A DNA stretch of 64,000 bases from an uncultured Erysipelotrichales bacterium (GCA_910579135.1 CAJTTM010000002.1:1-64000); one strand, 5' to 3'; positions 8,954-18,486 are shown, numbered from the stretch's first letter. The notes: generated by a model from the sequence alone, not told the origin. Made by a program: numbers and translations.

Positions 8954-9934
8954 ATAGAAATAATCCCTATTATCAATAAAAATAATTTTAAACCTTGTAT
9001 AATCTTGATACTGACTTTCTACAATAATTTGATGCTCTAATTTATCTAAAATCAACTTTGCCATATATAATCCCATACCTGTTGATTTATATTGTCCATT
9101 ATGATGATTACTCCCTACAAAACCTTTATTAAAGATTTGACGAATATCTTCTCTCCTTATACCTTCTCCATTATCTTCAATTGTTAATACTACTTGATTA
9201 TCTTTTTGTATTGCATTTATTTTTAAACATGGATTTTCTCTTGTGTATTTTATAGCATTGCTAATTAATTGATCAAATATATAAACTAACCATTGAGAAT
9301 CACTATAAACATGAATATCCTTAATATCTAAATCAATTTGAAAATGCTTCTTTATTAAAAAATATCGATTATTCTTAATTGATGTTTTTATACACTTTAA
9401 CAAATCAACTTTTTTAATCTGCAAATCATATAAATGAGTATGAACTTTACAACCTACTAATGCAGAATTAAGTTGTAAGTTAATTCTTTCTAATTGTTCT
9501 TTTAATTGTCTTCTCATATCTATCTGTTCAATATTTTCATTTAATAATAAAGCTGTAGATAAAGGAATTTTTACTTCATGGATCCATCTTGTTATATAAT
9601 CTTGTAAATCGCATTGACTATTATATAATTCTTTGATTTTATCTTCCAATATGTAAATATCATGCATAAAAAGTTCATTGTCTTTGATGAATGGATATTC
9701 ATTATAAATCACACTATCTATTAAAAGAAGTTCTTTTTCTAATCTCTTTTGAGTTTTGTATTTATATATATGATAAGTAAATATAATAGTTAATAAAATA
9801 GCAACCAAAAAATCAGCATAATATAAATAAAATAATTCTTGATAAGGCACTAAAAAAATGAAATAAAGATTATAAAAAACAATAATTATGAATATTGCAA
9901 TTATATACATTCTATATATTTTGATATCTTTCAT
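8945..9934 (-). CDS. Intramembrane-sensing histidine kinase (BceS-like)
   Basis: Sensor partner of the next regulator. 329 residues: two membrane helices (about 8-29 and 35-54) with almost no external loop, typical of kinases that sense through their ABC transporter rather than directly. The phosphoacceptor His is in the WIHEVKIPL motif, the N-box is SNAIKYT, and the ATP-lid glycines are in IEDNGEGI and GMGLYMA. It overlaps the regulator gene by 4 bases. Confidence 0.93.
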   Translation of the reverse strand: MKDIKIYRMYIIAIFIIIVFYNLYFIFLVPYQELFYLYYADFLVAILLTIIFTYHIYKYKTQKRLEKELLLIDSVIYNEYPFIKDNELFMHDIYILEDKIKELYNSQCDLQDYITRWIHEVKIPLSTALLLNENIEQIDMRRQLKEQLERINLQLNSALVGCKVHTHLYDLQIKKVDLLKCIKTSIKNNRYFLIKKHFQIDLDIKDIHVYSDSQWLVYIFDQLISNAIKYTRENPCLKINAIQKDNQVVLTIEDNGEGIRREDIRQIFNKGFVGSNHHNGQYKSTGMGLYMAKLILDKLEHQIIVESQYQDYTRFKIIFIDNRDYFYLT

Positions 9935-10599
9935 TGAATATAATATCCCTGTCCTTTCTTTGTCTTAATGATATTTTCTCCACATTCATCTTTTAATTTA
10001 CTTCTTAAACGAGATATCAAAGTCGTTAAAGTTCCATCAGAAATATATTCATCAGTATTCCAAATTTCTTCCATCAATTCTTCACGACTGACAATATGTG
10101 TTCTATTTTCCATCAGCATTTTCATAATTTTTCTTTCAGATTTTGTAAAGCTAATATCTTGATTATTATAAATAAGAGAAGCTGATTCTATATCAAAATA
10201 AAGATTATCTTTTAAAACCACTTTACTTTTTACCTTATATTGATAAGTTCTTCTTAATATTGCTTCTATTTTTGCTTTTAATAAATCAAGATGAAATGGT
10301 TTTTCAACATAATCATCGCCACCTTGAGCAATTCCCATGATTTTATCTCTATCATCATTTCGACTACTAATATAAATAAGAGGTACATTAGAGATATTTC
10401 TTATTTTAGAACACCAATGAAAACCATCATATAAAGGTAAATTAATATCCATTAAAATAAGATGAGGATGATAAATATGATAATCGGCTATAATATCATG
10501 ATAATTTTTTGCTATAACAGCTTTATATCCCCATTTTTCTAAAAATGTCTTGATAGCCTCTGCAAGAATTTCATCATCTTCAACAATCATTATAAGCAT
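9931..10599 (-). CDS. OmpR-family response regulator (BceR-like)
   Basis: DNA-binding regulator expected to activate the transporter genes downstream. 222 residues: receiver domain with acidic pair E7-D8-D9, phosphoacceptor Asp51 (ILMDINLP), and conserved Lys in VEKPFH; then a winged-helix domain ending in TKKGQGYYI. AAAGGAG lies 8 bases before the ATG. First gene of a regulator-kinase-ATPase-permease set, all on the same strand. Confidence 0.94.
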   Translation of the reverse strand: MLIMIVEDDEILAEAIKTFLEKWGYKAVIAKNYHDIIADYHIYHPHLILMDINLPLYDGFHWCSKIRNISNVPLIYISSRNDDRDKIMGIAQGGDDYVEKPFHLDLLKAKIEAILRRTYQYKVKSKVVLKDNLYFDIESASLIYNNQDISFTKSERKIMKMLMENRTHIVSREELMEEIWNTDEYISDGTLTTLISRLRSKLKDECGENIIKTKKGQGYYIQ

Positions 10600-10683
10600 A
10601 AACTCAACTCCTTTATTTTATTATATTATTGAATAAAAAAAGCTCAAGTAAAATATTGTTTTCTTACAAAAGTGTAATAAAAT

Positions 10684-10705
10684 CCTCTAAAAGTTAATTT
10701 AGAGG
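10684..10705 (-). terminator. Terminator after the aldo/keto reductase
   Basis: Stem CCTCTAAA (10684-10691) / TTTAGAGG (10698-10705) with a 6-base loop, followed on the minus strand by ATTTTATT. Confidence 0.7.
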
Positions 10706-10717
10706 TTAGTATCAAAT

Positions 10718-11839
10718 TTATTTGATTTTTTGATAATCTTTTATGATTTGTTTTAAATCTTCTCGAATAGAAATATGTTGAGGACACATCTTTTCACAAG
10801 CTCCACATTGTTTACAATATTCAGCCGCTGCCTCTTTTAAACTTTGATATCCATTTTTTAAACGTTCTGGATTACCATACATACTTGCTTCATTCCAATA
10901 TTGGAAATTCTTTGGAATATTGACTCCAAAAGGACAAGGCATACAATAACTACAAGCTGTACAACCATTCTTTTGACGTGATATGATTTCATCATGAAGA
11001 TGAGAAATAACTGCCATTTCTTCATCATTAAGTGGTTTAAATTGTTTAAATGTTTGAATATTATCTTCAACTTGTTGATAATCAGACATTCCACTTAAAA
11101 TAACTTTGACATTATTATGACTAGCAACCCATCTTAAAGCCCAAGATGCTAAAGATTTTGAAGAATCATAATCAGTTAAAATAGAAGCTAAATCTTTTGG
11201 TAAACGAGTTAAACTTCCTCCTTTAATAGGTTCCATAATCACTAATGGTACATTTCTTTCACATGTAAGCTGATATCCTTTATCTCCTGCTTGTATAACT
11301 GTATCCATATAATTATATTGAATTTGACAAAAATCCCAATCTCTATATGTTAATATCTCTTCAAAAACATCATAAGTATCATGAAAACTAAATCCAAGAT
11401 ATTTAATTTTTCCTTGTCTTTGTAATTCTTCTACAACTGATAAAACATCTAATTCTAAAACCTTATCCCATTTTGATTTATCTAGAGCATGTAATAAATA
11501 AAAATCAACATAATCTTTATCTAATCTTTCTAATTGTTCATTAAATATTCTTAAAACATCTTCTTGTTTCTCTACATTCCAAACAGGAAGTTTAGTTGCT
11601 AAAAAAAAGTCTTTACGATCATACTTATTTAAAACTTTCCCTACAAATGGTTCACTATCCCCATCATGATAAGGATAAGCAGTATCTATGTAATTAACTC
11701 CTTGACTTATCGCATAATCAATCATTTCTTCCGATAGTTTTTCATTAATGCTACCATCCTCATTCATTGGAAATCTCATACAACCAAATCCTAATAATGA
11801 AGTAATAGCATCTAACTTATTCATTTTTCTTTTTTCCAT
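10718..11839 (-). CDS. Aldo/keto reductase with C-terminal 4Fe-4S cysteines
   Basis: Predicted oxidoreductase acting on small carbonyl compounds; substrate unknown. 373 residues: an aldo/keto-reductase barrel (GFGCMRFP, DTAYPYHDG with the catalytic Tyr, LLHALDK) fused to a cysteine-rich tail, C-T-A-C-S-Y-C-M-P-C around residue 293 and C-K-Q-C-G-A-C-E-K-M-C-P near 343, typical of two iron-sulfur clusters. This fusion is common in anaerobic Firmicutes. Start chosen for AAAGGGG 7 bases upstream. It ends an operon with ogt and the VOC gene. Confidence 0.9.
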   Translation of the reverse strand: MEKRKMNKLDAITSLLGFGCMRFPMNEDGSINEKLSEEMIDYAISQGVNYIDTAYPYHDGDSEPFVGKVLNKYDRKDFFLATKLPVWNVEKQEDVLRIFNEQLERLDKDYVDFYLLHALDKSKWDKVLELDVLSVVEELQRQGKIKYLGFSFHDTYDVFEEILTYRDWDFCQIQYNYMDTVIQAGDKGYQLTCERNVPLVIMEPIKGGSLTRLPKDLASILTDYDSSKSLASWALRWVASHNNVKVILSGMSDYQQVEDNIQTFKQFKPLNDEEMAVISHLHDEIISRQKNGCTACSYCMPCPFGVNIPKNFQYWNEASMYGNPERLKNGYQSLKEAAAEYCKQCGACEKMCPQHISIREDLKQIIKDYQKIK

Positions 11840-11841
11840 AC

Positions 11842-12426
11842 CTATACCCCTTTCTTATTTATTATAATACCTCTAGTCAACTTTAGTGCAACATCTTTTT
11901 TTATATTAGGAATATAAAACTTAGAAATATCAACTTTTTCATGTTGAAGCAATGTCATCTTTTTATCAATTCCGCCAGCATAACCCACTAAACTTCCATC
12001 GCTTCCAACAACTCTATGACAAGGAACAATGATTGAAATAGGATTATGTCCCACAGCACCTCCTATCGCTTGAGCCGACATTTTTTCTAATCTTTTTTCT
12101 TTAGCAATCTTCATAGCAATTTCTTTATATGTTATGGTCTTTCCATATGGAATTTCACATAGTATCTTCCACACTTTTTTCCTAAAGTCTGTTCCTATAA
12201 AAGAAAGATTTAATTCATCTATTGAAGGTTTCTTGCCTTCAAAATAATGATCCAACCATTTCTTTGTTTGATGAAAAATTTCTAAATCATTATTTTCTTC
12301 CATAATATCATTAAAATTTGATAAATAATATTTCTGTCCTTCTATCCATAATCCAATGAGAGCATTATCCTGACAAGCAAGTAATAAATCTCCTAAAGGA
12401 GAAGAATAATGTGTTGTATATATCAT
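11842..12426 (-). CDS. ogt: Methylated-DNA--protein-cysteine methyltransferase
   Basis: Suicide repair protein that removes alkyl groups from O6-alkylguanine. 194 residues, slightly longer than the usual 160-180, with the active-site motif PCHRVVG, upstream IPYGKTITYKEIA and GGAVGHNP, and the closing GYAGG segment. The extra C-terminal stretch of about 25 residues has no motif I recognise. Two bases separate it from the aldo/keto reductase gene, so they share a transcript. Confidence 0.94.
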   Translation of the reverse strand: MIYTTHYSSPLGDLLLACQDNALIGLWIEGQKYYLSNFNDIMEENNDLEIFHQTKKWLDHYFEGKKPSIDELNLSFIGTDFRKKVWKILCEIPYGKTITYKEIAMKIAKEKRLEKMSAQAIGGAVGHNPISIIVPCHRVVGSDGSLVGYAGGIDKKMTLLQHEKVDISKFYIPNIKKDVALKLTRGIIINKKGV

Positions 12427-12438
12427 CTTTTTACCTCT

Positions 12439-12813
12439 TTATTTTTCTTTCAATCCAAAAGCAATCCATCTACCATCTATATCCTCAATAACAAATTCTC
12501 TATTTTGATAATCTGTTATATTTAATGATTTTATCATTTTAACACCTTTTTCACTCAATTCTTTTTCAAGTTCTATTTGTTTGTCAGTATATAAATAAGC
12601 ATCATAACCATATCCATATAACTCTCTATTTGGTATAACCTCTTTACTTGCTTGAAGTAAAATAATTTCTATCTTATCTTTATATAAACAAATATGTGGT
12701 TCTTTACATTCCAAATATTCAACTGACTGAAAACCTAACTTTGTAACATAAAACGTTTCTGTTTGTTTGATATCTAAAGTTGGAAAAATACAACTCAATC
12801 CTATTATACTCAT
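12439..12813 (-). CDS. VOC-superfamily (glyoxalase/bleomycin-resistance-like) protein
   Basis: Small metal-dependent or binding protein of the vicinal-oxygen-chelate fold; substrate unknown. About 124 residues starting MSIIGLSCIFPTLDI, with two paired beta-alpha-beta-beta units (ETFYVTKLGFQSVEY and EFVIEDIDGRWIAFG). The ATG at 12813 is chosen because GAGGAG lies 6 bases before it. The open frame to 12855 has no such site. First gene of a three-gene transcript with ogt and the aldo/keto reductase. Confidence 0.8.
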   Translation of the reverse strand: MSIIGLSCIFPTLDIKQTETFYVTKLGFQSVEYLECKEPHICLYKDKIEIILLQASKEVIPNRELYGYGYDAYLYTDKQIELEKELSEKGVKMIKSLNITDYQNREFVIEDIDGRWIAFGLKEK

Positions 12814-12968
12814 AATTAACTCCTCTATTTTATTTTGACGAATAATGTCTTTCACATATAACTCTTGAACCTATATATATTTTACAATATTTTAAATAAA
12901 AAGAAACTCATTTCCAATATATTTTTGAATTCATCAAATCACTTTTTATAATATCTTATATAGAAAAA

Positions 12969-12994
12969 AAGCGTTAACAATAACATTAACGCTT
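12969..12994 (-). terminator. Terminator after fakA
   Basis: Stem AAGCGTTAA (12969-12977) / TTAACGCTT (12986-12994), with a run of T on the minus strand directly after it. Confidence 0.85.
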
Positions 12995-13003
12995 CTTATT
13001 CAA

Positions 13004-14641
13004 TTATTCAACACCAACTATGAATGAATAAACAGGTTGTTTTCCATTGACACATTCAACTTCAGCTTCATAATTGTCTTCAATATATTCTTCAATTTCA
13101 TTGACTTCATCTTCAGTAACATCTTCACCATAAATTAATGTAATAATTTCAGAATCATCATCTACTAACTTTTCTAAAGTTGCTTTTAAAGCATCAATCT
13201 TTGAAGGTAAACATGCAGTAATCACTTTTTCACATAATGCCATATATTGATTAGCTTTAATATCTACACCATCAATATTCGTATCCTTAATCGCAAATGT
13301 CACTTGACCCGTTTTCACATTTTCAATGGCTGCCTTCATTTCTTCTTCATTTTCTTCAATTGATACTTCTGGATTAAACATAATACATGCAGATAATCCT
13401 TGAGGAATGGTCTTAGAAGGAATAACAATAACATCAATTTCATCTTCTAAAACAGTAGCAGCTTGTTGAGCAGTCATAACAATATTAGAATTATTTGGTA
13501 AAATAATAACATGTTTTGCATTTACACTTCTAATAGCCTCAACAATATCCTCAGTAGCTGGATTCATTGTTTGACCACCACTTACAACATGATCACAATG
13601 TAATTCTAAGAACATATCTTTTACACCATCACCAGCTGCAACACTGATAACAGAAACTTCTTTCATTTCTTTTTGAACAGTTTTAGCAGATTCGTTTTCT
13701 AAAATAGTATTATGCTGTTCTTGCATATTTTCGATTTTTAATTTAATAAACTCACCATATCTTTGAGCTATATTTAAAGCATTACCTGGTTTTAAAGTAT
13801 GAACATGAACTTTAACTATATCTTCATCTTGTACAACAACAATACTATTACCAGGTAATCTTTCTAATTCATTTCTTAAACGCTCCTCAGTAAAAGCTTT
13901 CATTTTCTTTGGATCAAGCCTAAAAATAAACTCTGTACAATAACCATAGGCATCTTCACTTGGTTTTTCAACCTCTGTTAAAACATCCATAGCAGTTTCA
14001 CTGCTCTTAATTTCTATTCTTTCAACTTTTTCCCCAGCTAAAGCTGACATGAAACCAGTTAATACTAATAACAATCCAGCTCCACCACTATCAACAACAC
14101 CAACTTCTTTTAAAACTGGTAATAATTCTGGAGTTCTCTCTAATGATTCTTCTGCAGCTTTCACAAAATATGAGAAAACATCTTCTATATCCATATCTTC
14201 TTTTGCATATTCAACAACAGCTTCACTTGCTTCTCTAATCACTGTTAAAATAGTTCCTTCAACAGGACGCATAACAGCTTTATATGCAACTTTAGCACCA
14301 TTTTCAAAAGCTTTCGCAAGACCAATTGCATCAGTTTCACTCTGCCCTTTTAAAGACATGGAAACACCTCTAAAAATTTGAGATAAAATCACACCTGAAT
14401 TACCTCTAGCTCCCATTAATAATCCTTTTGAAAGCTTTTTAGAAATTTCAGCAATATCACCAGTATCCATATTCTCAATTTCATGAGCACCAGAACTAAA
14501 TGTCAATGACATATTTGTTCCTGTATCACCATCAGGTACTGGAAAAACATTTAATGCATCTATTTCAGGATGATTATTATGAAGTACATTTGCACCAGTA
14601 ATAACCATTTCTTTAAAAATTTTACCATCAATGACTTTCAT
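13004..14641 (-). CDS. fakA: Fatty acid kinase catalytic subunit FakA (DAK2/YloV family)
   Basis: ATP-dependent kinase that phosphorylates fatty acids held by a FakB carrier. 545 residues, normal length. The N-terminal DhaL/DAK2 domain (about 1-200) has the Mg-ATP aspartate motif PVPDGDTGTNM and GARGNSGVILSQIFRG. A middle domain (about 220-310) and the C-terminal FakB-like domain (SGGQTMNPATEDI) follow. Downstream of a YloU-like gene by 12 bases, and together they diverge from rpmB, the standard Firmicutes order. No FakB gene is in the window. Confidence 0.95.
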   Translation of the reverse strand: MKVIDGKIFKEMVITGANVLHNNHPEIDALNVFPVPDGDTGTNMSLTFSSGAHEIENMDTGDIAEISKKLSKGLLMGARGNSGVILSQIFRGVSMSLKGQSETDAIGLAKAFENGAKVAYKAVMRPVEGTILTVIREASEAVVEYAKEDMDIEDVFSYFVKAAEESLERTPELLPVLKEVGVVDSGGAGLLLVLTGFMSALAGEKVERIEIKSSETAMDVLTEVEKPSEDAYGYCTEFIFRLDPKKMKAFTEERLRNELERLPGNSIVVVQDEDIVKVHVHTLKPGNALNIAQRYGEFIKLKIENMQEQHNTILENESAKTVQKEMKEVSVISVAAGDGVKDMFLELHCDHVVSGGQTMNPATEDIVEAIRSVNAKHVIILPNNSNIVMTAQQAATVLEDEIDVIVIPSKTIPQGLSACIMFNPEVSIEENEEEMKAAIENVKTGQVTFAIKDTNIDGVDIKANQYMALCEKVITACLPSKIDALKATLEKLVDDDSEIITLIYGEDVTEDEVNEIEEYIEDNYEAEVECVNGKQPVYSFIVGVE

Positions 14642-14653
14642 GACAATCCTCCA

Positions 14654-15010
14654 TTAATCCATAACCTTAATACTTTGTACAAAAACATTAACGGCTTCAA
14701 CGTCAATATCCAAAGTAGATTCTAAGACATATTTCACTTTCTTTTGAACTTCATATACAATTTCAGAAATCTTAATTCCATAACCAACAATAATATATAC
14801 ATTAATAATTGTACCAATTTCACCATCTTCTACAACAATACCTTTAGAATAATTTTCTTTTTTTAATAATGCGTAGAAACCATCTTTCATCACTTTTTGG
14901 CTAGACATACCTACAACACCATAACATTCAGTCGCAGCACTTCCTGTGATTGATGCAACAACATCTAACGATAAATTGATATCACCTAAATCTGTTGTTT
15001 TTTTTATCAT
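14654..15010 (-). CDS. Asp23/Gls24-family envelope stress protein (YloU-like)
   Basis: Small cytosolic protein of the Asp23 family, 118 residues beginning MIKKTTDLGDINLSLDV. Family features are AATECYGVVGMSS and the alternating hydrophobic INVYIIVGYGIKI strand. The in-frame ATG at 15025 is less likely because GGAGG, the ribosome site for 15010, is itself part of that upstream codon run. Co-transcribed with fakA; role inferred only from family and context (membrane/fatty-acid stress). Confidence 0.9.
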   Translation of the reverse strand: MIKKTTDLGDINLSLDVVASITGSAATECYGVVGMSSQKVMKDGFYALLKKENYSKGIVVEDGEIGTIINVYIIVGYGIKISEIVYEVQKKVKYVLESTLDIDVEAVNVFVQSIKVMD

Positions 15011-15210
15011 ATTCTCTTCCTCCATTCAATAAATAGTAGACTATAATTAATTCTATTATAAACCTTTTTTTATCTGTTTACAAATACTATTGCACTCGCA
15101 TTATACATAATTCCCAAAATTAAGTAAACAAAAAACATTATTTTTTAAATATTTCATAAATATTTTATAAATAAATGCATTGAAATATACATACTTTTTT
15201 TAAAAAGTCA

Positions 15211-15239
15211 TTGCTTTTTATATTTTTTAATGGTATTAT
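15211..15239 (+). promoter_or_regulatory. rpmB promoter
   Basis: TTGCTT (15211-15216), 17 bases, TATTAT (15234-15239), about 40 bases before the rpmB start. A housekeeping-sigma pattern. Confidence 0.55.
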
Positions 15240-15281
15240 ATCAAAGTATGTGAAACATTGATATAAAGGATGGTGAATGAA

Positions 15282-15467
15282 ATGTCTAGAAAATGTGAAA
15301 TTAGTGGTAAAGGACCAATGTCTGGTAATACTCGTTCTCATGCATTAAATGCTACAAGAAGAAAATGGAATGTAAATTTACAAAAAGCAACTATTTTAGT
15401 CAATGGTAAACCAAAAAAAGTAAAAATCTCTGCTAGAGAGTTAAGAACTCTTAGAAAAGGAGCTTAA
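15282..15467 (+). CDS. rpmB: 50S ribosomal protein L28
   Basis: Structural protein of the large ribosomal subunit, 61 residues, starting MSRKCEISGKGPMSGNTRSHA, the standard Firmicutes L28 N-terminus. The internal NATRRKWNVNLQKA segment is also typical. An in-frame ATG at 15270 would add four residues, but family alignment and GGTGA upstream favour 15282. A strong hairpin terminator follows, and the gene stands alone and divergent from yloU-fakA. Confidence 0.96.
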   Translation: MSRKCEISGKGPMSGNTRSHALNATRRKWNVNLQKATILVNGKPKKVKISARELRTLRKGA

Positions 15468-15484
15468 TTCATAAATATACATTC

Positions 15485-15513
15485 AAAAGGATACTTCATC
15501 GAAGTATCCTTTT
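15485..15513 (+). terminator. Bidirectional terminator after rpmB
   Basis: Perfect 13-base arms (15485-15497 and 15501-15513) with a 3-base loop, AAAA on one side and TTTT on the other. It lies between converging rpmB and the minus-strand gene ending at 15520 and can serve both. Confidence 0.9.
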
Positions 15514-15519
15514 CTTCTA

Positions 15520-15903
15520 TTATTTTATACAAATAGGTAATTTTTTTAAATTCCTTTCTAAATATTTATTTCTAGCAACTTTATCTTGATATCGACTATA
15601 TATCTCTTTTATTCCCACTCTATCAATAATTTTAATATTATTTTTCTCTAGCATATCAATAAACTCTAATAAATAATTATCATTCATAAACTCAAAAGAT
15701 AACCCATTCATATTCAATTCCACATAAAAGCAATACCAGACAGAAAAGATGTGAATAACATACATATAAGCATTCATCTTCAATTCAATACTATCTATTG
15801 ATTGATAATCAATATCCAAATGACCTTCTAAACAAATTAATCCATGATCATTAAATGTAAAGCAACCTTTTTGAAGCTTATCCTTCACTAATTCTACTTT
15901 CAT
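15520..15903 (-). CDS. Hypothetical protein paired with a membrane MerR regulator
   Basis: Not recognised. 127 residues, no signal peptide; one aromatic-rich hydrophobic stretch (YMYVIHIFSVWYCFYVEL, about 47-64) may be a buried strand pair or a membrane segment. The C-terminus is basic. It overlaps the preceding MerR-type gene by 4 bases, so the two are translationally coupled. The alternating beta-strand look (GHLDIDYQSIDSIELKM) resembles the C-terminal half of that neighbour, hinting at a related domain. Confidence 0.6.
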   Translation of the reverse strand: MKVELVKDKLQKGCFTFNDHGLICLEGHLDIDYQSIDSIELKMNAYMYVIHIFSVWYCFYVELNMNGLSFEFMNDNYLLEFIDMLEKNNIKIIDRVGIKEIYSRYQDKVARNKYLERNLKKLPICIK

Positions 15904-16841
15904 TTTTCAACAACCATTTTAACCTTTTCTCTTAAAATAGTATTAACAATTTCTCTATCATTATCAATAAACATAGGATTAATCAAATAATAGTTTTTAT
16001 GATTATCAAATTCAAAACAATAATCATATGTTTCTATATGAGTCGATAATTCTGAACCAGGTATTTTCATATATCTTTCTTTTCTAAGAATTGTAACTTT
16101 TGATATATGTTTATAGTCAACATATTCTAATGATTCTATACCTCTGATAACATTAAAAAAATAACTCATTCTTCCATTAAACGATTCATCACTTATATAT
16201 GATATTCCTTTCTCATTAAACTCCATAAATTTTGATGCATTATTGTCAATTGATAAAAATTTCATCTCTGATAATCCTAATCCATAACATAAAATCTGTA
16301 TCATTAAAACAATAACGAATGCAATAATACTTATTATCATTGTATGTTTCATTATATAAAATAATAAAGCAATTATAAATGCAATACTCATCCATAAAAG
16401 TAACTTTGTTCGTGAATATTTTTGAGTTAATTTTCTACCAATAGAAATATTTTGAGTTGTTTTTTGATAACCTAAAAATGAATCATCCTGAATTGTATCT
16501 AATTCTTTTAAAGCTGGTATCATAGGAATATTCTTTTCTTTATAGAAAGATATAGCCGCTTTCACTTCTTTGATATCTTCTAATTTTTTATCAATATAAT
16601 GACTTTGCGTTTCTAATACTTCTTTAAAACTTATTTGTTGACTTATAATCAATTTAATATCATCTATACCAATTTCCATTGATCTTAGAAACTTAATCAA
16701 TAATAACAACTGTATATCATGATCATTATAATTACGATATCCATTACTATCTCTATTGGGTTTAATTAACCCCTCTCTTTCATAAAACAAAAGTGTTTGT
16801 TTAGACAAGCCAATTTGTTTTTCAACTTCATTTGTTTTCAT
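15900..16841 (-). CDS. MerR-family regulator with membrane-spanning C-terminal half
   Basis: 313 residues. N-terminal MerR helix-turn-helix (EKQIGLSKQTLLFYEREGLIKP, about 6-28) and coiled-coil (about 75-110). Unlike ordinary MerR proteins, two hydrophobic segments follow (roughly residues 146-164 and 167-190), then a soluble beta-rich domain of about 110 residues. The protein is therefore predicted to be membrane-anchored. It is translationally coupled to the 127-residue protein. Signal and target unknown. No MerR-like 19-base-spacer promoter is evident directly upstream. Confidence 0.8.
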   Translation of the reverse strand: MKTNEVEKQIGLSKQTLLFYEREGLIKPNRDSNGYRNYNDHDIQLLLLIKFLRSMEIGIDDIKLIISQQISFKEVLETQSHYIDKKLEDIKEVKAAISFYKEKNIPMIPALKELDTIQDDSFLGYQKTTQNISIGRKLTQKYSRTKLLLWMSIAFIIALLFYIMKHTMIISIIAFVIVLMIQILCYGLGLSEMKFLSIDNNASKFMEFNEKGISYISDESFNGRMSYFFNVIRGIESLEYVDYKHISKVTILRKERYMKIPGSELSTHIETYDYCFEFDNHKNYYLINPMFIDNDREIVNTILREKVKMVVEK

Positions 16842-16891
16842 TTATACCACCTCTTTCACCAAACATTAAACACTATATACCTTGTATAGGG

Positions 16892-17125
16892 TCAAGAGTT
16901 TTGTAAATTTTTTATAAAATAAAGTTGTTTCTTTTTCTTAACATAACCACATTTCTTATAAAATTCACAAGTTCCTACTCTTGTTCCACCAGAAACCAAT
17001 CTCATCTTAGATATACTCTCATTTCTAACCTACTCTTCTATCCTTGTAAGTGATTTTCTTCCTATACCTAAATGCTTATAAAAAGATAAGTCTGCTAATC
17101 CTGTGATATTTTTCATACACTCCAT
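16892..17125 (-). pseudogene. GNAT acetyltransferase remnant
   Basis: The gap between the MerR gene and the sensor kinase reads, on the minus strand, as a broken GNAT N-acetyltransferase C-terminus: FYKHLGIGRKSLTRIEE, an in-frame TAG (17030-17032), then VRNESISKMRLVSGG and the motif-B piece EFYKKCGYVKKKKQLYF, ending in TGA at 16892-16894. The two G-G/FY motifs and their spacing match the acetyl-CoA-binding half of the fold. The first half of the domain is missing. Confidence 0.7.
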
Positions 17126-17178
17126 ATTAACTACCTGAAAACATACTAACACACAAACAAAATAAGAAATAACATAAG

Positions 17179-18486
17179 TTACTTCTTCTTTTTAAACTGA
17201 AAACTTACACCATTTTCTAGATTATATGCATTCACTTCATAACCATACATATGTGCTGTTTTTTCAACAATTGATAATCCTAATCCAAACTGTCCTTTTA
17301 CACCTCTTACATATGGTTTAAATAAGTATTCCATCTTATCTTCATCAATATGTTCACCATCATTAAAAATAACTAAATAATCATTTTCTAAAGTAATTCT
17401 TATTAAAGATTTCGCATATCTAGAAGCATTTTCTACAATATTTTCAATTGCAACTCGCCAATGTTCTTCCTCTCCTATAAAACATACATTCTCTAAATTT
17501 AATTCTATATTTAAATGTGGATGAACTAATGATAATTGAGTTGCTACTTTTTCTATTGTTTCTTTGATTTCAAATGGTTCTGTTTCTTTATTTTCTCCTT
17601 GTAAATAATCTAATCTATTCAAATACAAAAAGCTTTTTACTTTATGATCTAAACGATTAGCATTCTCTATAATAATATCCATAGAACTATTCTTATCGCC
17701 ATAAGGATATATATCATCTTTAACACTTTCACTATATGTCTTAATCAAAGCAATTGGTGTCTTTAAATCATGAGAAATATTATGTATCATCTCTTCTTTA
17801 ATACTCTCTTGTAAATCTAAATTCTCTTTCATTTCTATTAACGCTTTAGAAACAATCCCTATTTCATCATTATATTCAATATTAAGATCATACTTTTCAT
17901 TATTCTTAATGGCATCAATATAATCTTTAATTTTCTTTAAAGGATGAATCAAAGATAAAACCCACGCAATCAAAAACAAAGCAATGACAATAAAGAAAGC
18001 ATATTGAATATAAATCACTTGATTTCTTAAAGCTATTAATAACTCATCTGAATAATCATCAGCCATAAGAGATATGATATATTGATTATCACTAATTTTT
18101 GTAATTAAATAATAATACGATTTATCAATAAAATCTTTTTTATTTTCAATAGTTGATTTATTAGATTCAATTAGTCTTTCTAAATCATCACCAAAAACAT
18201 AATCATATAAATCATTAGTATTCAAATTAGAAGAAAGAAAAGAACTTAATGAAACATCATAAATCATATGTTTTACAGCCCTTGTCTTTTTATCATTAGG
18301 AATAGAACCAAAAAGGATAATACTATTTTGTGATTCAGTCAATGTATCATACATTTGATTATCTACAATAGAATGAAGATTATAATCAACGACTGGCATT
18401 AATATAGCTGCAAATAATATCCCAATAACAATTAATATCAATAATAACTGTCTAATTAAAGATAATCCTTTAAACTTCTTATACAT
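17179..18486 (-). CDS. Two-component sensor histidine kinase
   Basis: 435 residues: N-terminal membrane helix (about 14-35), an external sensing region (about 36-160), a second helix (about 163-183), a HAMP-like linker (HPLKKIKDYIDAI), then the kinase core with H-box HNISHDLKTPIALIKTY, N-box IENASRYAK, and the G-box FGLGLSIVEK. It overlaps the regulator stop by one base. The external domain has no motif I recognise, so the signal is unknown. Confidence 0.93.
   Translation of the reverse strand: MYKKFKGLSLIRQLLLILIVIGILFAAILMPVVDYNLHSIVDNQMYDTLTESQNSIILFGSIPNDKKTRAVKHMIYDVSLSSFLSSNLNTNDLYDYVFGDDLERLIESNKSTIENKKDFIDKSYYYLITKISDNQYIISLMADDYSDELLIALRNQVIYIQYAFFIVIALFLIAWVLSLIHPLKKIKDYIDAIKNNEKYDLNIEYNDEIGIVSKALIEMKENLDLQESIKEEMIHNISHDLKTPIALIKTYSESVKDDIYPYGDKNSSMDIIIENANRLDHKVKSFLYLNRLDYLQGENKETEPFEIKETIEKVATQLSLVHPHLNIELNLENVCFIGEEEHWRVAIENIVENASRYAKSLIRITLENDYLVIFNDGEHIDEDKMEYLFKPYVRGVKGQFGLGLSIVEKTAHMYGYEVNAYNLENGVSFQFKKKK

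Noticed and set aside
14049..14381. 110-codon open frame on the plus strand opposite fakA
   Set aside because: It lies wholly inside the well-supported fakA gene on the other strand and its low-complexity translation (Asn/Pro/Ser-rich) is typical of an antisense shadow.
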